Of a DNA stretch of 64,000 nucleotides, positions 10,814-22,182 are shown piece after piece. The notes beneath the pieces are model-generated. The model was not told where the DNA came from, did not search any database, and saw only the letters and a program-made list of their open reading frames with translations. The DNA comes from Siphonodentalium dalli (Eukaryota; Mollusca; Scaphopoda; Gadilida; Siphonodentaliidae). Position numbers and translations under genes: made by a program. Every line of letters begins with the position of its first letter. The stretch's first letter is position 1. The stretch spans positions 124,411,030 through 124,475,029 of the forward strand of contig CP136067.1 of NCBI GenBank assembly GCA_032622095.1, read 5' to 3'.

Positions 10814-10924
10814 AGTGAGAGCTTTCCGATGAATGGCAACAAGCCGTATTTCCGACTAAATCCTGAAAAGTTACCCATAATTCTGCTGTGGTTAAAGAGT
10901 CAATTATTTTAGGGCATTACTGTA
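10814..10924. mobile_element. family C right-half copy C4
   Basis: Only one arm remains, starting at the centre (GTGAGAGCTTTCCGATGAAT) and running to GGGCATTACTGTA. Confidence 0.75.
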
Positions 10925-11174
10925 GATTGCATACATACTGCATATTCATTCTGTAGATGGCAAGGTAATTTTAAGGGATTTGATTAGTGGGGGGGGGGGT
11001 ACACAGTCACGGTTTAGGGGGCACAGTGCCCCTGATATTAACATTAACAGTTATAGGCCATTATGATTGATAAAGTTGAATTTCATTATCTAACTCTTCT
11101 TTAGTAGCATCAAATGGGATTGGAAATGGATACAATCCATTCCATTTGGTTGTTACATGGAAAACTTAACTACA

Positions 11175-11610
11175 TAAAGATGCATAATCCGATTAAGCGC
11201 CTCTCAGTTTCTATTTATTTGGATCTGGGGGTAAAAGATATTTGATTCGAGTCGAGGAACCCACCTATCAAAGCTCAGAGTTATTAGATATCGATTTTGT
11301 ACATCTAATATTTTTCACCATCAAGACTTATTAGTGGCCCAGAAAAAGTTGATTAGCCAACAGTCTCAGACTAAATTGAGGATGAGGATGGATAACTCTA
11401 AAATCAAGAGGCCTTGTGTTAATAATATGGCTAAATTTCATCGAACAACATGTTGATAACATGTTTCGGGCAATTTTATACTATAGTTGACAGTTGTTAG
11501 CATTATTTTTGGGCAATTAATCGATTCTGATAACTGAAGCGGCATTTCTAAAAATGTTGTTGTCGGAATGTGATTATATGGGGACCATCGAATCGGATTG
11601 AGTACCTTTA
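11175..11610 (-). mobile_element. family E element, copy E2
   Basis: TAAAGATGCATAATCCGATT to ATCGGATTGAGTACCTTTA, ~436 bp, inverted relative to E1. The interior matches E7 (GATTCGAGTCGAGGAACCC, ACATGTTGATAACATG, TTCTGATAACTGAAGC). Confidence 0.75.
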
Positions 11611-11814
11611 GTATATAATGTTTGTTCACCAGAAGGGTTGTTTTTCACAACATTGTGAACTGAAACTGAACTGGCATCACTTTCAAGGTTCTCTACTGAT
11701 GTGAACCACTTCTCTGCATGTGTTTTTGGTGTGGCCCTTAAATATCAAGGGACATGGGTCACTTCTCTGCATGTGTTTTTGGTGTGGCCCCTAAATTTCA
11801 AGGAATAGGATTGC

Positions 11815-11893
11815 AAGCCTGAGTTTAGTGTGCCTGTCATTTGTAGAATGAGGTCCCCTGAGGGTGAATTTAGTACTCTATCCCGCATCCCTG
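11815..11893. mobile_element. family D left-end fragment
   Basis: CAAGCCTGAGTTTAGTGTGC plus the left hairpin arm to ATCCCGCATCCC, then unrelated sequence. Confidence 0.7.
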
Positions 11894-11898
11894 GATTA

Positions 11899-12265
11899 CA
11901 TGTGTCCGTCCATCCGTTCGGCTGTCCATCTGCTCATATATATTAACCATGAGTAATCGGATCTCATTGAAATTTCGTATGCAGGTTTGGCATCAGTAGG
12001 GGTTTCAAAAGATGGTTCATTGACATTGTTCACATTTTCCGTTCAAGAGTTATATCTCTTTGTTTATTTGAAAATGTTGGATTTCTGTCTGTTCGCTCAT
12101 AAATCTCAACCACGGGTTATCGAATCTCAATGGTATTTGGTATACAAGTTTTGCATTATGAGGGTTTTCAAAAGATGTTTTAATGATGTTGTTCAAATGT
12201 TCAGTTCAAGAGTTATCCCTCTTTCTTTATCTGAAAATGTTCTATCCGTCTTTAATTAGGATTGT
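11899..12265. repeat. GTCC-rich dispersed repeat N, two internal copies
   Basis: GTCCGTCCATCCG leads into two ~120-bp related units (CTCATTGAAATTTCGTATGC and CTCAATGGTATTTGGTATAC, each followed by AAGAGTTATMYCTCTTT). Similar blocks occur at 52024-52205 and 57448-57900. The 90-codon open frame here comes from the repeat. Confidence 0.6.
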
Positions 12266-12661
12266 CAAGTAATTTGTTTGTTCATCAAATTTTTTTTCTC
12301 ACAATTTGGTTTCCGACCTACCCATATTTCAATTTCACCATGGGGTATCCCATAGGAGAGGAATGTGATCGTCATTTATGTAAGTACAGGGCCTGGAAGA
12401 TACATCACTGGTGAAATCTCTAAACTGTCACTTCATATTTGTTGCAGGAGTTTATTGTACTTACGAGTGAAAGGAATATGTGCATTTTACGAACATCTAT
12501 TAAATGGCTAACATATTTTCCTCTAAATTTCAGTTATAAATATGAGTTTTTAACCTTTTATACTGTTTTTTTAATGTGCCTGTTTTAAACACATTTAAAA
12601 TCAAAACCGCTTTGGGTTAGAGACTTGACTGGTGACGTAGCCAAGCTGCATTACCAAGATG
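12266..12661. other. spacer, no gene seen
   Basis: Nothing recognised. Its last 20 bp (AGCTGCATTACCAAGATGTA) recur just after the neighbouring hairpin. Confidence 0.5.
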
Positions 12662-12850
12662 TACAACAATGCTCTAATTAATCGACTCCTTAAACACAGC
12701 AGAATTATGGGTAACTTTTCAGGATTTAGTTGGAAATATGGCTTGCTGCCATTCATCGGATGGCAACAAGCCATATTTCCGACTAAATCCTGAAAAGTTA
12801 CCCATAATTCTGCTGTGGTTAAGGGGTCGATTACTTAGGGCATTACTGTA
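12662..12850. mobile_element. family C palindromic MITE, copy C5
   Basis: TA-bounded, with the left end slightly altered (TACAACAATGCTC) and the centre shortened. The ~20-bp sequence AGCTGCATTACCAAGATGTA sits directly left of it and again about 10 bp to its right. Confidence 0.85.
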
Positions 12851-13872
12851 ATTAGCACAGCTGCATTACCAAGATGTAATCGAAGAAGGAAACCTGTTCT
12901 ATATAATAATCAGCAAATACTAGAAAAAAACTGGTTAATGATGATGCGAGCGTACGAATCGAACATCAGCCCATCATGGTTAACAATACTCATTATCAAC
13001 AAGAAAAATAGGTGCCATCTCCTCAATGAGCAGGGCAGAAAAAAAGAACTAATTCATGACAAGAAGAAAATTGGCCCTATAAAAGTTTTGATAAGAATGT
13101 CATATTAGTTGATAATATTGGGAGATAATTGTGCCGTTTACTCCGCAGAATAATTACATTGTATTCAATAAAATCATAGTCGTATTGATGTGGGCTTATT
13201 ATTGTATTTATGTAATTACAAATGTGTCAAAAACGACCAAAAACTAATATTGCAACGTAATTATGAGTAGATGTGGAGAACAAGTTCGTACTTTGTCGAA
13301 TTGCTTTGAATGAGAATATTAGTGGTAATTCCATGACCTTTTCATTGTTGGATGTCTTGTGTGATTGAGAAATGTTACGATTATTATCTTTGATGCCAGT
13401 GTGAACCAATTTCTGTTAATTGAATTGTTTAGTGGTTTGCAAAGAAATTGTATAGAGCTATTGATAAAGAAAGCATTCGTTACACACAAGTATGTTTCTT
13501 CGCCATCTAGGGAATATTACAAGCTGTTCACTTCAATGGGATATTGTCTATGGACACAGTAGCTCTTTACAATTCTAAAGCTCATCCTCCCACAGAATGA
13601 GATGTTGCTAATTTTGGGGACTTAATTATTTATACAAACCTCTCATACCCTCTGGCCCCCTTTCTGTTAAGATTGTAAAAATCTGAGTAACTCTGTTTTA
13701 CATATGTATTCAGGTTTCCAGACCTCCAGTTGCAACAACAACTACATAAACAATTTAATTTAACATTGTATTCTGTTTTGTTCTGTTGAAAAAATCAGAA
13801 ACTAAATGGATAACGTGCCTTATGGGAATCAACCGTTTAATACGATGGTCGCCTTATGACGTTCGTAACTAG
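12851..13872. other. spacer, no gene seen
   Basis: Short overlapping open frames near 13227-13562 on both strands look like chance. No repeat family recognised. Confidence 0.55.
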
Positions 13873-14490
13873 TTAACCCATTCATGATCATAGGGAGCTT
13901 CTTGATTTTTTGTGAAAATTCTGTGCCAATGCATTCTCTTAGATATATATGCGAGTTGACCATAGGTCGCCTCGCATATATAAGAGAATGCATTGGCCTA
14001 ACAAACTTTATATTATTTTTTATAATTGTTAAAGAATGTAAGAACAAAAATTGAAAATTGATAAAGAATGTAAGAGAAAATGCTAAAAAATGCTAAAATT
14101 ATTAAAGATTATAAGAAAAAATTATAAAAAAGTATAAAATTGTTAAAGAATATAAGAAAAGATGATACAAAATGATAAAATTGTTTAAAAATATAAGAAA
14201 AAAAGATAAAAGTTGTTAAAGAATGTAAGATAAAAAATTATAAACAATTGTTAGGCCAATGCATTCTCTTATATATGCGAGGTGACCTATGGTCGACTCG
14301 CATATATAAAGAATGCATTGGCACAGGGTCTTTAATGACCAAATTATGAAATATTATGACATAACAAATATTTAATTTTGTTGTTGGAGAATTAACATTA
14401 TAAAGTCTCTCTAAAACGTCGAAGCAATAATTCTCATGCTGTACTTTTCTTTCCAGACACATTGACTATAGTCGGGAATGAATGGGTTAA
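13873..14490. mobile_element. TTAA family B element, long-spacer copy B3
   Basis: TTAACCCATTCATGATCATA to a right end reading TCGGGAATGAATGGGTTAA, TTAA at both ends. The two A-type hairpins (CGACC/GGTCG tips) are separated by ~260 bp of degenerate ~30-bp repeats (TTAAAGAATGTAAGAAAA type). About 150 bp of extra sequence lies between the second hairpin and the right end. Confidence 0.75.
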
Positions 14491-15004
14491 TTATGTATCA
14501 GAGGGTGTAACATGTTATTTAAGAGTGCCCTGATAAGCCAATATTTGTGTATTGTTCACCGACTATTGAAACTAAAAAGGTTTATCTCTCAATTGACAAT
14601 GGATGTTTATTGTTCTCGTTGCAACAATAACTAGGATCACAAAGTTACAATATTATCTCAAGCTACCCTGAACCAGGGCTACTGTATACATCAGCTGATA
14701 AGGTGAAACTGTCCTTCTTATCAAATTACATTGTCATGAACCCGTGGTCCCGAGGAATCTATACCTCAATGATTTTATGGGTGTGGGTGTTCAGTGAGTA
14801 CATGTGACAATTAACGGACATTGGACTGGATTCCAGTCGCCCTCTATTCCATCAGCTCGGGGTAAGAATAACCAATATAGGTGTCATCCACCCTGGTATT
14901 TAGCTGTCTATGAACTTCGCGATCACGTTTTTTGTTTTATGTCTGACGATTGTTGATGGTGGAGACTTTCTTTGGTTTCTGTTATTCTTCGTGTTTTTTA
15001 TTTA
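14491..15004. other. spacer, no gene seen
   Basis: No coding or repeat family recognised. Confidence 0.5.
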
Positions 15005-15211
15005 TTAACCATTCCACGATGGGAGCTGAGCTGCATTAAATATCCTGTGCAAGTGCATTCTCTTATATATACGAGTCTCCTATAGGAACATCGCATATAT
15101 AAGAAAATGCACTGGATTACAAGGTCAAGATAAATATTGTTACGTTTATGCATTCTCTTATATATGTGAGGCTCCCTATGGGAGACTCGCATATATTGTT
15201 ATTATTGTTTC
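15005..15211 (+). mobile_element. family B copy B4, right end lost
   Basis: TTAACCATTCCACGATGGGA, one complete hairpin, the AAGGTCAAGATAAATATTGT linker, then a second hairpin that stops in its right arm at CTCGCATATATTG. The sequence continues into TTATTATTG and the next A element. Confidence 0.7.
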
Positions 15212-15609
15212 TTAACCCTTTACCCAACAAACCGGCCAAAACCGGCCAAATAAAGCTGCAACAGCCTAAATTATCTTGGGTCTGTCTCAATAAAACCATA
15301 CAAATATGGATATCATTGGAACCGGCTCATTGACCACATTGTGATGGTTACAGTTATGCCCTGTGCCAATGCATTTTCTTATATATGCGAGTCGACCATA
15401 GGTCGCCTCGCATATATAAGAGAATGCATTGGCCTAAAAAAAATCTTTTTTAACACTTTTTACCATTTTTTCTTACATTCTTTAACAATTTTATAATTTT
15501 AATGTGTTAAGCCAATGCATTCTCTTATATATGCGAGGCGACCTATGGTCGACTCGCATATATAAGAGAATGCATTGGCACAGGGCCCTTCTGTTGGGTA
15601 AAGGGTTAA
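15212..15609 (+). mobile_element. TTAA family A MITE, full copy A3
   Basis: TTAA at 15212-15215 and 15606-15609, with both hairpins and the spacer intact. It shares AAGCTGCAACAGCCTAAATT and CTTGGGTC with A4. A1, A2 and A7 read AAGCTTCAACAGCCTAAAAT and CTTCGGTC, so at least two subfamilies exist. Confidence 0.88.
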
Positions 15610-15630
15610 TACAGTTTGACATTGCGTTCA

Positions 15631-15710
15631 GCTGAGCCTAGAGGGCGATTTGGGGGAATCTACTCTCTAAAATGTGTCACTTCTTCTGTTTATTCCAGGG
15701 TGAAATAATC
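15631..15710. repeat. short dispersed repeat, second copy
   Basis: GCCTAGAGGGCGATTTGGGG and CTAAAATGTGTCACTTCT match 6690-6775. A (TC)n run follows. Confidence 0.55.
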
Positions 15711-15731
15711 TCTCTCTCTCTCTCGTATTTA

Positions 15732-15841
15732 CTGAGAGCTTTCTGATGAATGGCAACAAGCCATATTTCTGACTAAATCCTAAAAAAATTACCCATAATT
15801 CTGCTGTGGTTAAGGAGTGGATTATTTAGGGCATTACAGTA
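15732..15841. mobile_element. family C right-half copy C6
   Basis: One arm only, from ACTGAGAGCTTTCTGATG to GGGCATTACAGTA, like C4 and C8. Confidence 0.75.
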
Positions 15842-16699
15842 AGGCGTCCATTACCTAAAGGTTTGGCTACTGTAGACAACAGGTGTTAGAACAGAATTTG
15901 ATGTAGAATTATTTGGTCAGATGGGTTATGATTGATTTCTGGGATCCATGGGTCTCTTTACACAAACAATGAATGAGTTAGTATCAACAATGAATGTCTA
16001 CAGATGGTCCATGTCCATCAAACTGCCCAGCCTCACCTCATGTTTACAGTATTAGTTATTATAACGGACCTATGTGATGTTGAGGCATATATATGAAACA
16101 AATATACAATAATCTGTTGTGTACAACCCAATGTTAGAAAATGGGGGATATTAAGGTGTCTCCCAGGGGCAGTGTTCGTGATGGACCGAAAAATCTTTTG
16201 GCCAAATTAAATTTTTAGTGGCAAAATAAAAAAAATTGCCCAAATGTTTTTTTGGCCAAATTAAAAAAATTTGGCCATATTAAATTCTCATTTTCTGGGC
16301 TCACAATTGATTAAAACTAAATTATATTTTTTTATTATTATCCATCCCTTAACTAAAACTATTTCCGATTGGTCAAAAGCCGCCACGTGATAATCCGGGA
16401 AAAAGTCGCATTGGACTCCCGAATGTCATATTGGACTCCCAAGTGTGCAATATCACTTTTTTATCACGTCACGAATTAACTATTGCGAAATGAATCGGTG
16501 AAATTGTGATGCGCGCACAACACTGGTGGATTTAGAGACGTTTCGTTTTTCATTTCCGTGTTTACTGTTCCAAATCATGCTTTCTGATGATCAAATACAT
16601 GCCTTTATAGAGAATTAAGTGCCGACAAATACCAAAAATAACCACAAAATTTTTATTCCCAAAATTTGGATAAACATACAGATGGATAATAAAAATGTC

Positions 16700-16860
16700 A
16701 TTATACAATGTTGTGTTCAGTATGAGTTTTTCTTGTACTTGTCCAGGTTGTGGTGAAAAGTCATATTGGACTTGACACTGTGTGTCTCGTCCAATATGAC
16801 TTTTCACCACAACCTGGACTCATTCAAGAAAAACACATACTGTACACAACATTGTATAAT
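16700..16860. repeat. ~160-bp inverted repeat inside the hAT-like element
   Basis: Left arm ATTATACAATGTTGTGTTCA to AAAGTCATATTGGAC, right arm GTCCAATATGACTTTTCACC to CAACATTGTATAAT. Arms are about 70 bp with few mismatches and a short centre. Confidence 0.85.
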
Positions 16861-17130
16861 AACTTTATAATAAATAACTCTCTGACTCTTTATAGCATCG
16901 CTGACACCATGTTCGCCAAGTAATGGGCTGTGTTAGTTATAATCGCTATTTTCGTGGAAATAAACCCAACAGTTTGTTGCTTATTATCCTGAGGTGTTGA
17001 ATACCTATTGTTGTATTATTAAACTTAATGGTGTGCAGCCCGGTTGTTGTTATAAGACGGGAGGCAGTTTATGACACATTACGTAACTGACATGCCATCG
17101 TAGGTACATCAAATTATAGGACAATATTAT
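16859..17130 (+). repeat. long direct repeat, copy 1
   Basis: From ATAACTTTATAATAAATAAC to GGACAATATTAT. It is nearly identical to 18270-18548. The differences are a handful of substitutions and about 9-12 extra bases (CCACTAATC) in copy 2. It sits immediately left of the LINE 3' tail. Confidence 0.9.
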
Positions 17131-17258
17131 TATTATTATTATATCTTTATTTCCTCCAAAACGATGGAGATTTTTATAAAGAATATAACATATAACACAT
17201 ATTATCTCAAATTGACAAAACACAATGCGAATAAAGAAGTAACTATAATTATGTACAA

Positions 17259-17700
17259 TTGTGGATAAACACTGATGATGAAATGATTATGATGATGATG
17301 ATGAAGATGATGATGTTGATGCTGATGACGATTACGATGACGATGATGATGTTGATGACGAAGATCATGACGATAATGATGATGTTAATGAAGAAGATGA
17401 TGATGACGATGATGTTGAAAATGATGATGATCATGAGGTTCGGTGATGATGACGATGATGATTATGGTGATGATGGTGATGTTGATGATGTTGATGATGT
17501 CACTGTCGAAGATGATGATGACGATCATGATAACGATTATGATTACTGTGCTGGTGACAATTATGAAGATTTTGATGGTGGGTTGGTGGTGGTGATGGTG
17601 ATGATGATAATGACAACGATGAAGATGATTATGATGGTGGTGGTGATGCTAATGATGACGGTGTGATGGTGGTGATTATGATGATGGTGACAGTGTTGAT
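17259..17700. repeat. (GAT)n/(ATG)n microsatellite
   Basis: About 440 bp dominated by GAT triplets with GAC and GGT variants. It produces spurious Met- and Asp-rich frames on + and Ile-rich frames on -. On the minus strand it lies in the 3' untranslated part of the LINE fragment. Confidence 0.95.
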
Positions 17701-17925
17701 GATGATCAACAACGACATGATGAGGTAAATATAGGGGTGTTAATACACCAAATATGACATTTTATAGGTGTTGACGCCCACACAGTGACAACGAAAGTGC
17801 TCAGTAGCTGCAATATGAGACGTCTCATACATGTACATTGATGCATATATTTCATAAGAAATGTCGACTTCGAGTTTGCACCCACTTGATATAATTTTTC
17901 CCAGTGGTTTCAAGGCCTCTTGCTA

Positions 17926-18269
17926 TTAGTTCGGGGTGTTGTCATGTTGAATAGTTCTCATTCCGCTCGCCTCTGAAAGGGCATTGAATGATAACCACAG
18001 TTGTGCCATATAGCTGACTATGTAGTTAAGTAAGCAATCGATATCATCAACAACATTCTGTACGTGGCCAGTAACATTCGTAAGATGAAGGGATATCATA
18101 TCATCGCCAGTTAGTTCGTCTACGGCAATGAAGCAAGGTATACCGTATTTGTCGATTAAGCCAAAGAACATGTTATTACGTATGGACGATAATGTCATAC
18201 AATCAATGAGAATGTGTTTGACCCTATCAATATAAGTACGTTCACAAATTGGACATTGTCCCTCTTCAA
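17926..18269 (-). pseudogene. non-LTR retrotransposon reverse-transcriptase C-terminus, 5'-truncated
   Basis: The minus strand reads an open frame whose upstream end carries CPIC (18244-18255) followed by HILIDC (18199-18216). This is the C-x2-C ... H-x4-C arrangement common at the C-terminus of LINE reverse-transcriptase polyproteins. About 100 further residues follow to the stop. The frame is cut at 18270 where the direct repeat starts, so the endonuclease and catalytic RT are absent. Downstream on the same strand are ~200 bp, the GAT microsatellite and a terminal (TAA)n-like tail (17119-17142), as in LINEs that end in simple repeats. Clade not assigned. Confidence 0.65.
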
Positions 18270-18548
18270 ATAACTTTATAATAAATAACTCTCTGACTCT
18301 TTATAGTGTCGCTGACGCCATGTTCGCCCACTAATCAAGTAATGGGCTGTGTTAGTTATAATCGCTATTTTCACCGAAATAAACCAACAGTTTGTTGCTT
18401 ATTATCCTGAGGTGTTGAATACCTATTGTTGTATTATTAAACTTTATGGTGTGCAGCCCGGTTGTTGTTATAAGACGGGAGGCAGTTTATGACACATTAC
18501 TTAACTGACATGCCATCGTAGGTACATCAAATTATCGGACAATATTAT
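18270..18548 (+). repeat. long direct repeat, copy 2
   Basis: Second copy of 16859-17130. It continues into hAT-element sequence (GCATTGAAGTATTTC) where copy 1 instead meets the LINE tail, the arrangement expected if the LINE sits between duplicated target copies. Confidence 0.9.
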
Positions 18549-18944
18549 GCATTGAAGTATTTCATCTTTAAGACCGCCTAATCAACAGACTATGATATAA
18601 CCAGTGCAGATATTACGGTCTTTGATTAGATTAGTAATCGCCTCTGTACAACCGTCGCCAATCAATCAGCGCTCCCCTTACAAAATAAATGTGGGTTAAT
18701 TGTCATCGTATGATGTATCTGAAGTACAAAACCTGCGTGTTCAAAACCAGCGATATTTCGTCGATTCAGTGCTTTTTGAATTAGATTTATGTCTCCATTT
18801 GTGGTGAAAAAAAGGTTTGGCCAAATGAAATTTTTTGTGACCACTTTCAAAAATAAGTGGCCATTGGCCACTTTGGCCACCACATTCGAAAATAAGTAAC
18901 CATTGGCCACTTTGGCCACCGACAGCGCAAACACTGCCCAGGGG

Positions 18945-19758
18945 TGTGCACCGAAAGTTCAGAGATCCCACTTTTATGTTGAATCGATTTCGCTATTTCT
19001 TTTGTAGCTTCTTCAGAGACTGGGGGTTTAGGAAATTTATAACCTAATGTTGTTCTATAGTTAGTGTATAGCCCAGCGTTGTTAGAATTTATTGCCCAAT
19101 GTTCTAGTTTATAACCCAGTGTAGTTGGAGTGATTAGCAAAATGTTGTTCGAATATATTGCCCAGTGTTGTTCAAAGGTTCTGATATTTTTCCTATCCCC
19201 TAGAATTATAACTAGCCAAATTTTGAACTAAAATATTATTGCTTTCAATTGGTTTTTTGATGTTTTCTTCCAAATTTTTACCCCCATTTAGAAAAGAAGA
19301 GACTTTCTGTGAATTTGGAATTTCAGGGTCAGAACTTGGGAATAAACTCTACAATTTTTGGCCCCTATCTTTGCCTGAAATCCCAGAATTTCCATATTTC
19401 TTGGTCTGTAGCCCCCCCCCCCCCCCAACCATCTTGTTGCAATGCTCCTGTTAGCCTATATACCCCATCCTCCAGTTTAACCACTGACTGCATCAGTCTG
19501 CATGTCTGGCTCTATTATAACTATGAGAATTCATTAAGAATTGTTTATTTAATTGTCTGCCTTTTTGAATAATTCTTGTTGAGGAAATAACTGCATAATA
19601 TGATATTGAATCTACAGTTTAGAATTAAGAGGCCATGTTTTCAAAATAAAGCAGAAACATATGAGAATTGTTTGATAACTAAAGTATCCGATTGATATAG
19701 AAACAACTAGCAGCTGTGTTATGTTTGGATGAAAATTGAGAAAACTCTAAGCAGGAAC
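18945..19758. other. spacer with degenerate short tandem repeats
   Basis: Around 19030-19170, variants of AGCCCAGTGTTGTT recur in loose tandem. A C-run lies near 19411-19426. No gene seen. Confidence 0.5.
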
Positions 19759-19942
19759 TTTGTTATTATTTGGTTAAATATTATGCCTCTCATGTTCCAC
19801 CTCGCACCAAATAACTTCAAAGAATCTAAGAACAGAAATACTTCTATATAGTCTATAGTCATTAATACTTTAATTAAATCCTTGTCAAAGAGTTTGGTTT
19901 AAATTCACAGATGGCTAAGTAAATGCATTATAACATCCAACT
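19759..19942 (+). repeat. ~185-bp direct duplication, copy 1
   Basis: TTTGTTATTATTTGGTTAAA to AACATCCAACTTTA is repeated at 20641-20826. A shorter third piece (AATTAAATCCTTGTCAAAGA) lies at about 21100-21156. Here the block runs into a family E element. Confidence 0.8.
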
Positions 19943-20317
19943 TTAAAGATGCATAATCCGATTAAGTGCCCCTCAATTACTATGTATTTATTTGGATTCG
20001 ATGGGGGGGGTGGGGGGGGGGTGTAAAAAATATTTGATTCGAGTCGAAGAACCAAACTATCAAAGCTCAGAGTTATTAGATATTGATTTTTGAAATCTAT
20101 TATCTTTCACCATCGAGACTTATTAGTGACCAGTAAAATTTCATTGAACAACATGTTGATAAATAACACGTATCGGGCAATTTTATACTATAGTTGAGTG
20201 GTTAGCATTATTTGTGGGCAATTAATTTGATTCTGATAACTGAAGCAGCATTTCTATAAATGATGTTGTTGGAATCTGATTATATGGGGACCATCGAATC
20301 GGATTGAGTACCTTTAA
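19943..20317 (-). mobile_element. family E element, copy E3
   Basis: TTAAAGATGCATAATCCGAT to ATCGGATTGAGTACCTTTAA, TTAA at both ends. The interior carries a G-rich tract (about 20003-20021) not found in other copies and lacks some of the middle. Confidence 0.75.
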
Positions 20318-20485
20318 GTGGATAGACTCAATAAAATCAGCTGTTTTAAATTTTCCCCACAGAAGTTAGACAAACGCTCTTTATTTTCACCATATTAGGA
20401 CAAAATTAACATGGGAAGTTCTTATTTGCCTATGCATTAAAGAGGCCCTTTTTGAATATTTTTCCAGATGTTAATTTCTATGACT

Positions 20486-20600
20486 TTAACACTTTCATGA
20501 CGGGAGCTTCGCTTGTGACTCGCATATATAAAATATTGAACGGGCATAGGATCTTTATTAAATGCTGCACCAGCTCAGCCCCCTTCATGAAAGGGTTCAA
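20486..20600 (+). mobile_element. family B copy B5, internally deleted
   Basis: TTAACACTTTCATGACGGGA and TTCATGAAAGGGTTCA ends remain. Both hairpins are reduced to one partial arm (GACTCGCATATATAAAAT). Confidence 0.65.
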
Positions 20601-20640
20601 ATGTATTTGGAGTTATACAGACTAATGTTTAGTTATGAAA

Positions 20641-20826
20641 TTTGTTATTATTTGTTCGAATATTATGCCTCTCATGTTTCACCTCGCACCAAATAACTTC
20701 AAAGAGTCTAAGAACAGAAATACTTCTATATAGACTATAGTCATTAATACTTTAATTAAATCCTTGTCAAAGAGTTTGGTTTAAATTCACAGATGGCTAA
20801 GTAAATGCATTATAACATCCAACTTT
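20641..20826 (+). repeat. ~185-bp direct duplication, copy 2
   Basis: Matches 19759-19942 almost base for base, but continues into different sequence (GGCATTTTATTTTTTATTAC) with no E element. Confidence 0.8.
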
Positions 20827-20919
20827 AGGCATTTTATTTTTTATTACTTGGTTTACGGATTTCCCTATCCAACATAAAGCTGTTTGTCAATAAAAATAAA
20901 ATATTAGTTTTCGTTTTTT

Positions 20920-21060
20920 TAATTTTTATGCAGTGACTCTCCATGGTGAAATCATTTTCGTTAGTTTATCTCCCATAGATGCGTCCCGAATCTTCAAATT
21001 TTCGGCAATGTTAGTAGAATATTACATTCCTCCAGTTGGCATAGCGCATGATTATTAACT
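20920..21060 (+). repeat. diverged direct repeat, copy 1
   Basis: TGCAGTGACTCTCCATGGTG to CCAGTTGGCATAGCGCATGA. Related to 23838-24010 (TGCAGTGACTCTCGTTGGCG to GGCATAGCGCCTGA). Confidence 0.65.
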
Positions 21061-21156
21061 TATCAGTTTCATGCACGCGAACAAGTACATGATATATCTT
21101 TAATACCTTAATTAAATCCTTGTCAAAGAGTTCTGTTTTTAAATTCACAGATAGAG

Positions 21157-21373
21157 TACAGTAATGCCCTAAGTAATCAACTCCTTAAACACAGCAGAAT
21201 TATGGGTAACCTTTCAGGATTTAGTCGGAAATATGGCTTATTGCCAGTCATTGGAAAGCTCTCGGGGAGAGCTTTCCCATGAATGGCAACAAGCCATATT
21301 TCCGACTAAATCCTGAAAAGTTACCCATAATTCTGCTGTGGTTAAGGAGTCGATTATTTAGAGCATTACTGTA
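21157..21373. mobile_element. family C palindromic MITE, copy C7
   Basis: TA-bounded and full length, centre CTCGGGGAGAGC. The right flank begins the segment that is repeated inverted at 30328-30512. Confidence 0.88.
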
Positions 21374-21556
21374 TTAATTTATCAATGGATTGTGTCACAT
21401 TCAATAGTGAAAAGTTATATACAGGCATGTGACCAACCCGGCCACCGTTAAATTAGCTCAAGTTGGTCTAATTTTCAAGACATTCTTTATGATTTTGCGA
21501 TCAATTCACTACTGAAGTTTCCACATGAACTAGGCTGAAGAATTTCATCCTTCTGT
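21374..21556 (+). repeat. ~185-bp segment repeated inverted 9 kb away, copy 1
   Basis: TTAATTTATCAATGGATTGT to GAATTTCATCCTTCTGTA equals the reverse complement of 30328-30512. A family B end abuts it at the same position in both places. Confidence 0.85.
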
Positions 21557-21647
21557 ATAACCCTTTCATGATGGGAGCTGCGCTGGTGCAGCATTAAAGA
21601 TCCTGTGCCATAACATTGAACTTCTTCAACACTCATGACTCTATACT
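21557..21647 (+). mobile_element. family B left-end fragment B6a
   Basis: TAACCCTTTCATGATGGGAG, TGCAGCATTAAAGATCCTGT, then unrelated sequence with no hairpin. Confidence 0.65.
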
Positions 21648-22062
21648 TTAACCCTTCATGATGGGAGTGGTGCAGGCGCAGCATTAATGATCCTGTACCA
21701 ATGTATTCTCTTATATATGCGAGTTTCCCATAGGGAGCCTCGCATATATAATAGAATACACTGGCTTACAAGGTCAATGCAAATAATGTTGAGTATAAAA
21801 GGATAGGCAAATTCCGCATCTACCCATGCCACTTCCTGGTCCTGATGAAGATACACTTGTTATCAAAAATACTAGACCATTTATAGGATAATCAAGTGAT
21901 TGAGTACCTCCCTGGAGGATCATCGTCCCCTAATTTTAAAATAATGTTAGGCCAATGTATTCTCATATATATGTATGAAGCTCCTGTTGAACATATATAA
22001 GAGAATGCATTGGCACAGGGTTTTTGCAAAATTTCAGCAAACTCCCATCATGGAAGTGTTAA
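21648..22062 (+). mobile_element. family B copy B6b with internal insertion
   Basis: TTAACCCTTCATGATGGGAG to CATCATGGAAGTGTTAA (TTAA 21648-21651, 22059-22062). Two hairpins are separated by ~180 bp that includes sequence foreign to other B copies (about 21790-21945). The second hairpin is badly decayed. Confidence 0.65.
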
Positions 22063-22182
22063 TAGGTCACATAATGCCACATGTAAGTCTATAACTGTCC
22101 AATAGCACATTGCAAGGGATGTCAATGACATCTCACACTCTATTATTAAAGGTACATTCTAGTAGCATGATTAATTAATGCT

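Larger units (their letters stand above)
16170..18936. mobile_element. hAT-like non-autonomous element, 2.77 kb
   Basis: An exact 8-bp duplication CCCAGGGG (16162-16169 and 18937-18944) encloses ends CAGTGTTCGTG and, on the other strand, CAGTGTTTGCG. Subterminal sequence also matches in inverted orientation (TTTGGCCAAATTAAATTTTT against the complement of AAATTTCATTTGGCC). The 8-bp duplication and CAGTG start are characteristic of hAT transposons. No transposase frame is visible. The interior holds a ~160-bp inverted repeat, two ~272-bp direct repeats and a LINE tail, so it is probably a composite, inactive copy. Confidence 0.75.

Noticed and set aside
17249-17666. Long Met/Asp-rich and Ile-rich open frames on opposite strands
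   Set aside because: Produced entirely by the GAT microsatellite.
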